Assembly (NCBI GenBank): GCA_022606425.2
Contig: JAHDVF020001254.1
Span: 372,001-436,000 of the forward strand
Length of the DNA stretch: 64,000 nucleotides
Reading direction: 5' to 3'
From: Lepidostoma basale
Taxonomy: Eukaryota > Arthropoda > Insecta > Trichoptera > Lepidostomatidae
Of this stretch, positions 36,601 to 45,600 are shown one piece after another. A program made the translations under genes and the position numbers. How positions within the stretch are numbered: position 1 is the first letter of the stretch; the number at the start of each line of letters is the position of its first letter. A model generated the notes under the pieces. It did no database searches, was not told the DNA's origin, and was given only the letters and a program-made list of their open reading frames with translations.

Positions 36601-39600
36601 TATATCTTTCCATATTATTTCATGAATTTGTTTTTTCCACTTTCGATTTCATTTTTCTTGACATGTTTTGAAGATAGCATATTTAGATAGAGTACTCTCT
36701 CTGAAAAATAAAATTAAAAGCGGAAAATATATGTTAAAATACACAAAAACAACAACAACAAACCATCACGCCGTTTCCCCGCAGGAGTAGGCAGAGAGAA
36801 TGGATCGCAACACTACTCTATCCTGACATACCTCTCTAGTTTCCTCCACATTCATACAGCGAGTCATACACGCACGTCGATTCTTCCGGCTTCTGACATG
36901 ACCAACCTTTAAAATTTGATTAATTTGGTCATGCCATGTTTTCCTCGGTCTACCTAGACTCACATACACAGAAGCGATAAATTGGACTAAATTGGACTAA
37001 GCTGGGCAGCTTTCGGAATCATGAGTTACATCCTTAAAAACCGGAAAATACCGATCAACCTGAAGCGAAAAGTCTATGAAGCCTGCGTTCTGCTAGTTGG
37101 TACTTATGGTCTTGAAACTGTTACATGACCCAACAAAGTGCAAAGTGTCCAAACAAAGTGCCGAGAAACTACGAGTGACCCAAAGAGCCATGGAAAGAGT
37201 CATGTTAGGAATAAGCCTAAGAGACAGAGTCAGAAACGATACGGTGAGAGAAAAAACAAAGGTCACTGACATCATCCACCGAGGGGCGACTCTAAAATGA
37301 CAATGGGCAGGTCACGTAACCAGAAGCTCAGATGAAAATGGACAAGAAGACTGCTGACTTGGAGACCGTGGACGGCGAAGAGAAGTGCAGGGCGACCGCA
37401 ACTACGGTGGAAGGATGATATAAACAGACACGTCATTATAACCTGGATGCAGTCTGCACAGGACAGAATGACATGGAAGCAAATGGAGGAGGCCTTTGTC
37501 CAGGAGTGGACGGGAATAGGCTGAGAAAGAAGAAGAATGTTATTCAAATATAACTTACGTGTCATTGTTACAACAAATGTCACCAAAGGTCACGAATACC
37601 AACACATTTATTATCACCACACACAAACTAGCTGTGTTATTGTAAATATTCACTTCAGGGAGATCAAACGTGGAGATAAGTTATAATTAGCTGGAGAGAA
37701 GTCGTGAGCACGACGGGCTATCCTCGCCTGCTCACGGATGTTATTTAATGTTACATTTTATTCGCTTATTACGAAGATTCAACGCTTTAAACTCTAATGT
37801 TGCTTAAATAAATGAATATGTGGACATAAAGAACGAATAGAGTTGGGGCAGGCATCAAAGTGAATGGTGCACTTAAAGTTGTCATCGCAAACAAAAACCT
37901 ATCCAAAAAAGCTAGAACGGCAGTGCACAATGGTGTTCTTCTACCGACCCTTATGTATGGAAGCGAAGCATGGAAATGGCAAAAGAAGGATGAAAGTAGA
38001 ATGAATGCAGTAGAAATGAGATCTCTTAGACGAATGTGCCGATACTCTGTGTATAATAGAGTGTCGAATGAAAATATAAGAAGTGAATGCGGAGCGAATG
38101 ATGGTGTCATGAACAAAACAATGAAAGGATCATTAAGATGGTTTGGACATATGGAAAGAATGAATGAATAAAGAATGGTAAAAAAAATATATGTTAACGA
38201 TATAAATGGAACCAGAAATAGAGGAAGACTGAGGAAAACGTGGCAAGATTAAATAAATCAAATATTGAATGTCGGCCATGTGAGGAGAATCGACGCGCGT
38301 GCATGACACGATTAATGAATGTTGAAGAAACGACAGAAATATGTCAGGAAAGAAAATTGTGGCAGTCCATTTTTTCTGCCTACCCCTTCGGGGAGACGGC
38401 GTGATGGTTAGTTAGTTAGTTGGTTAGAACGAATAGATGAGAGAAGAATGGTTAAAAAGCTGTATACATGTGTGTGAGTGAAAAGAGAAACTAGAGACGA
38501 CCAGGGAAAGCAAGGCATGACCAAATTAATAAATTATTAATAGACGGCTATTCGAGCGTGCAGTTACGATGTATGAATGTAGAGAATGTTAGAGGTATGT
38601 CAGAACAGAGCAATATGGCGGTCCATTCTCTCTATCCCCCTAACTTTAGATCTCCCCCTCTATCGGTACTCCTCCAGGGAAACTGCGTGGTGGCTAGTAG
38701 TTTATTTTTTTCAGAAATCACACGCGGAAAATTCGTTACAGTTCTAGAAAGCTATAACAGTACGATCGATTAAACTATGTTATTGGTAATTATATAAGGT
38801 ACACTGAGCTGATCAATACAAAAAATATGAAATTTGCTAATCGGGTTACGTTAGACTGCTTTAAGACCATAGCGTAGCTAGTTTGATAAACTGACGGTAG
38901 ATTATAAAAACTTTGGTTCAATAAGAGTCATTTTAGAATCAAGAATACATGATTTTGAGCAGCCACGACCATAATTATTGGGTTTTTTAATAAAAATGAA
39001 AGCGGACTCACTAACTAATCAACACGCCGTTTCCTCCGAAGGGTTAGGCAGAACGATAGGACCGCCAAACTATTCATTTCTGACATATTCTTTCAACAAT
39101 CTAAACATTCATAAATCGAATTCTCCAACTTTTCACGTGGCCGTTATTTAATATTATATTGATTTTCCACGTTTTCCTCGGTCTTCATATATTTCTTGTT
39201 ACTTTTATATAATTAACGTATACATTCTTCATCCAATGTTTCCATGTATTTATGTTCCTAATGAACCTTTAATTTTCTTCAAAACGCTTTCATTTGAACC
39301 GCATTCACTTATTATATTTACATTTGACACTATTGTATACAGATTATCCACAAATTCGTCTAACAGTTATTATTTCAATTAATTGAAGATTATGGCATTA
39401 ACACTGTGGAATTCCATTGTAATACACTTAGGAAATTTAAAAATATTGTTGTTTGTTATCCACTAAAATATTAAATAGTATGACATGTTTCGGAGGAGAC
39501 CTTCATCTTCGTGTGTAAATATATAATAAAAAAAACTAAATAAAAGAAGACTTATGAATCGATTCAATATAAAGAAAAAATTATGAATCGATACAATATA

Positions 39601-42600
39601 AAGAAACAATACATTTCAATTTAAAAAATCAATTTTTATCAGTAATTCTGGTTCCAACCCTTATGTATGGAAGCGAAGCATGGAACTGGCAGAAGAAAGA
39701 TGAGAGCAGAATAAATGCGGTAGAGATGAGGTCCCTAAGACGTATGTGCGGTAGAACGATGTACGACAGAATCTCAAATGCTGATATTAGGAAAGAGTGT
39801 AGAGCGAAAGAAGGTATTATGAACAAAATTATGAAAGGTTCGCTTCGTTGGTTCGGACATATGGAGCGCATGGGTGAAGAAAGAATGGTTAAAAAGTATA
39901 CGTTAACAATGTAAATGGAGTAAGGAGTCGAGGTAGACCGAGGAAAACATGGCATGACCAAATTAATCAAATATTAAAAGTTGGTCATGTCAGAAGCCGG
40001 AAGAATCGACGTGCGTGTATGACTCGATGTATGAATGTGGAGGAAGCTAGAGAGGTGTGCCAGGATAGAGTAGTGTGGCGGTCCATTCTCTCTGCCTACC
40101 CCTGCGGGGAAACGGCGTGATGGTTTTGTTTGTTTTGTTTGTTGTTTGTTTATCAGTAAATAAATAAATATAGTAAATAATTATTTTCTATCAGCAAGAA
40201 TTAATCAATTATTTATAACAGTAATAATACATAATAATTAAATTAGAAAAGCCATATTTTGTCTAGATATTAATAAATGGTTAATTTGCGAATGATTGGG
40301 AATGGAAGCTTGGAAGACTAAAAGTAGGCAAAGTATTTAAGGAGATAGGAGTAAATGAAGTACTGCATTTATTCTACTTTCATCCATTTTTGGCAGTTCT
40401 ATACCTTACCCTCATCTTGCATTAGGTGCAGCAATTCATATTTTCTCCCCTAAGCACATGACTCAAATAAAACCAATTCCCAATCAGTTCTTTCCCTCTG
40501 GAGAATATTGATGTTGCTCGCCATATCAGTCAAATATAAGGAATACACAACATTATAAAATGTACAAACAGCTATCAAACAGCGCTAGTGATGTTTTCTT
40601 TTCACTTGGAAACCTTTCGGTTATATCTAAAATTGTCACTCCATTTTCTGGAAATTCAATTTCCGTTAAATGTCAATCTCGAAAAATATTGAAAATCATA
40701 TATTTTCCTAAATGTTTATTTGAAAAAAATACTTTCTTTATGTATTCGAGTACATACGAAATGTGTTTGTATGCGAGACCGTAAATAATTGTCAATAGAA
40801 TATGTTTTATACCTACACATGATATATACATATGATATACTCATGATAATAATTTAATTAAATTCATAATTTACATATATATACATGAAAATTGTATTTA
40901 AAGGCAAGTCGATTTTCACATCCCTTCCATGTTTAACTATTCTCTTAGGTGAATTTAATTGCATTCCTCGTAGTTCAGATATCAGTACGTTCGAGCAATT
41001 CATTTCTCCCTCACTACGACAAAAAAATTCTTGAAGCTTAGGGACTCAAAGGGGAGTTGAAACGTACATTTGCTTACGTTCTAACTCCCTCTCAAAAATG
41101 TGTCTTTGTTCAAATGTATTAACTCTGTGACGAATCATATAAATATGATGTTTAAATGTTATAAATTTAAGAATACTTTTTAATACAAGTAAATATGATT
41201 TTTTCTTTCTGATCTCTCTCCCACTCGTATCAGATCCAGAGACTGTGTTGAGTTAACACCTAATAATCTGTTATTTTTATTAACTAAACACCGTGAAATC
41301 AGCAGTTAAAAAACGAAAACGTATTCTCTTTTATCGAGTTGATCGATGTCAAATAGATAATTAACACACCTCACAAATCTTGACATTTCTTCAATAACGA
41401 TTTCAAACGAATGTTTTGATGATTTTGGCTAGAGATAATTTACACATTTAATGTTATCCCGAAATCTTAGATAGGTACTTCCACACCGCGCCTTCAAAAG
41501 GCGCCGAATCGGTGAAATCTCTCGCAAGCAATTACCTCTTCTTGTGCTCTTCGCCCAGTAGACTACTCCTATAGTTCGACTGCTTTTTCACATTTAAAAA
41601 CAAATAAGCACCCGCACATTTTTTGAGCCACCAATGAAATATTTCGAAATGTTTCCTCGAAAATAATTGCTGTTAAGACAAAGAAAGGCTTGGTGTAAAT
41701 TAACGAAACAAAAACCGCCAGAGTCTGGCAATGCTACATTTAGAAAACTTATCCTTTTTTACGAGCGCTCGGTATTGCATAAACGAGCAAAAAGCGTTCA
41801 TATCTCGGAGCTTGTTAGTGTTGGGCCAATTGGAATCGAATCAAAAACAGAGCAGTTTTCATTTCTTCATAATCATATCATAAAGCAGCAAAAAGCGGTA
41901 GCGAGCAAAACAATAAAGAAAATTATGAAATTACAATTCCGAACTCGTCGACAGCAGCGAAATACAAGACGGAACAAAACGAAGACTGCGAAATATCTTT
42001 TCTAAATTACCTTAAATGCAGTAATATTAACCGTTCGTTTACAGGGAACGAATTGCATCACGTTTTTCTTATTTACTTTCTTCGTTACAATCCGAGAGCC
42101 GCCATTTGAGTCTGCACGCAGAGCGCAATAATATATTTTAGCATAATTAATTATCCGCGCTCCTTGCTCTACGATCTGCTTCTTGACTCCCTTCCTGTTG
42201 CTGTTGACTGCAAGCAGGGTGCAGCTCCGCGTTCCCCGATTAATTATTGCGTACAATCCTGTGTGTGTCGTCGAGTGTTTCAGGTTTAAAAATATATAAA
42301 TCGTTCCAAAATTAAATACGAGATTGTAACCGATATTAAATTTTAAAATATCTGTAATAAATGTATCTGTACTGTACGTATTTTGTTCATACACGTTTCC
42401 ATTTTCACACGTGCGATTTACTTTACAGGTTCTCCTCCAATATGGGCGGTGCGCTTTCCATGACTCCTTATATGGAGGACGGAAGAAAGAACATACCTTT
42501 AAAGAATGTCACTCGAAGCTGTTAAATTGTATGAAACCATTTAATGGGAACTGTTAACCGCTCGCGAAAATATCATAAAATAAGTAGATTCGGTAATAAA

Positions 42601-45600
42601 GCATTCGCTCGTGATGGAATCTTTAACCACAATACATCTTGCAGCCTTTGCGCCGAATATCTCGCGCGTGCGGCGGCGGTGTGGCGCGAAGAAAAAATAT
42701 ATATTATGTACTTACAACTGCCTACTTTCTTCTCTCTAGATTCTTATGACTTTTCCAAATGTGTTTATGACAGAATAATTTAAATTAAATCTCGTATGTT
42801 ACATCTCCCTTGGAAGCGATTTCATGTTCTCAATGTTATTAACGTCTCACCCAAAGTTATTTCTCAAAAAGAATTTTTAATTAACCTTCATACTTAAAAC
42901 ACTCTGATTCTGACGTCAATGCCGAAGTGCTCATTAATTTTTCATCTCGTAAGTCCACCCCTGAGTTGTATTAACACGCATAATCTAACGATGTCAGAAA
43001 CATGTAAAATCTCTCGTTATATTTCTTAGTAAAACCACGAGAAAATTACTGTTCAGTAAGTACTTCTAGTCTCAGCATAAGTATAGTATACCTACCACGG
43101 TAGTATGAGTTAAGAAATGCGGGGTTGATTCTCGACAGAAACTTCGAAATTTGCCTCCGGGCTTCTAAGGCTCACTCAATTTGTTTTAAGGCTTTTTATA
43201 AAGATAAACAGACAAATGAAGTGAGTGAAACTCCATGTTAAATAATTAATACGAATGAAAACGTTCTTTTCTAAAAGTTGTATTTTAGTTTATGAGAATT
43301 AAATGTTTCGCCTTTCGAAGGCATTATTAAATGACCTTGATAATGGTTTGAAAGGCAAAACAAGGCATTCTCATAAACTATAATAAAACTTCTAGAAAAC
43401 AGACCTTTTCATTCGTATTTATTAGATAAAAATGTCTTCAGCTAGACTAAAGACCTATATGTAACAGTTGAATGAAATTGAATTAATTGTTTCCAGGGTT
43501 ACTCGTGTATCGACCTGCTGAACGCGGGCATGCGGGACTCTGGGGTGTACTATCTGCAGATCCGCGGCACCACCTACTGGTTCCTCAAGGTCTTCTGCGA
43601 GCAGGACACAGCCGAGGGCGGCTGGACCGTGAGTACAATACGCTGTTGTAATTCTATGGAAACTTAATTACCGAGTTCTCATTACGATAGTCTTGTGCCC
43701 AAACCTCCTGTGAGAACGTACCTGCCTGCATTGGAACGATACCATCTAACCGGCAATAACGAGCCCGATAGACGTTAAGCAGTCGCCTTGGTTATCAAAA
43801 TATAATATAATAGGCACGCACTCATTACTGTGGGAGACTCTCAGAACCGTTTCTGATTCACAATCGGCGGAAGTGGGAAATATTTGAAGAGTTTAACAAC
43901 AATACACGAACATCTTTTTTAATGCAATATATTACTTTAATTATAGACTGTTTTGAAAATGTTTAACATTTATAATACTGCGTGAGCAGGCATGCGGGCG
44001 CGAATATCACTTAGAGTCAACAAGAACAAACACAATAATGACGCGTTATATCCGGGAGGTATTTTTTAAGATCAGACAATATCAACTCACAATATGTACT
44101 TCATTTATAATGCCAGATTTAATGATGTTTTTCTTAATTTATACGCATTATGCAATTCAATAAAGGTGGAATACTACGAATTTACTTGTGCATTCATAAA
44201 TATTTGTGTTTTGTTCATGCTCGTCGCAAAAAGACAGAAATGGAAAACATGACCGCTTAATCTGCTCGTGACCACGATACAATAATTAACCCAGATAGCC
44301 TGCGATGTTGTACCATGTCCGTAATATTTGCAGATGATTCAACGGCGTGACGACTTCGGAGTGCCGTCGGAGAACTTCAATCGCGATTGGGCAGACTACA
44401 AGAATGGCTTCGGCGATCCCGCCAAGGAGTTCTGGCTCGGTAACGAGAACATCTACATGCTCACCAACAACGAGGACTACATGCTCAGGGTTGAACTAGA
44501 GGACTTCGAGGGCAACAAGAGGTACGCCCTACGTCAAATATGTACAAATAATCGTATATACTTGAAGCTCACGTGAACTTGGTGATGGAAGTAATAAACT
44601 AGTAGTCATATGCAGTGATAATCTGCTCTGTCTTAACATCTTAACATACCTTACGAATAAAATAAATACATTAAAATAATCAAATATGATCGAAAAGGAC
44701 AAACGCATTTTTGTTTGTCGCTGCCTATTTCAAAAATTTAACATCTATGAAGTGTATAGATATTAATACTATATATTGATTAAATATTAATACTATATAT
44801 TGATTAATACTATATATACTTACTCACTTAATACTTACTAATTTAATACTTACTCAATTACTCACTCCTTGATCTAAAAATACGTTTTTTTTTTTTTCAA
44901 TCAATACCCGACTTTGAAGATCATCTTTCAGTCAATTATGCTGTAAAAGAAAACAAAATCACACTAACAAATCATTTTCCAATTGCTTATATAAGATTTT
45001 GAATTTCCTTAATATTCACATCCATCATTGCGTTTTAATGACGTCATATTTGTTTAACACTTTTGAAATTTGCATACAGATATTAATATACATATATGGT
45101 ACATATAAACGATATCATCTGATGTTTCATTCGTGAATAGAGTTCGTTTAGTGCGTTACTCAAATATATTTCAAATCATTTTATAACTAAATATATATTT
45201 GTATATTCTCTTTACTTTGGTAAGAAGTACGACAGCTGTTTAAGAAATATTAATATTTTGCAGGTACGCCCAATATTCACATTTCAAGATATATTCCGAG
45301 AGTGAATATTACAAACTTGAGATTGATGGCTATGAAGGAAATGCTGGTGACTCCCTGAACGACCCCTGGTACGGGTCTAATAACAGCCCCTTCTCAACAT
45401 ACAACAAGTACGTATTAATACATATTTTAGGCATGATTCGTAATTAATTTCTGAATCCTAAATAATTCATAGATTTTAGATAAGTATTTAAAAAATATAT
45501 ATTTCTCCATGGTAAGTATAGTGTTTTCAAACGTACTGTTTATTATTAGCTCACCCAACTGCCTAGTTAAAGTATTTCATTTAAATAAGCATTATAATGT

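Noticed and set aside
41667..42005. 112-residue + strand ORF, basic C-terminus
   Set aside because: No homology recognised, no splice or promoter signals, Lys/Arg/Gln-rich low complexity, and it sits inside an intron.
42002..42394. 130-residue minus-strand ORF
   Set aside because: Low-complexity composition and no family recognised; plausible by chance.
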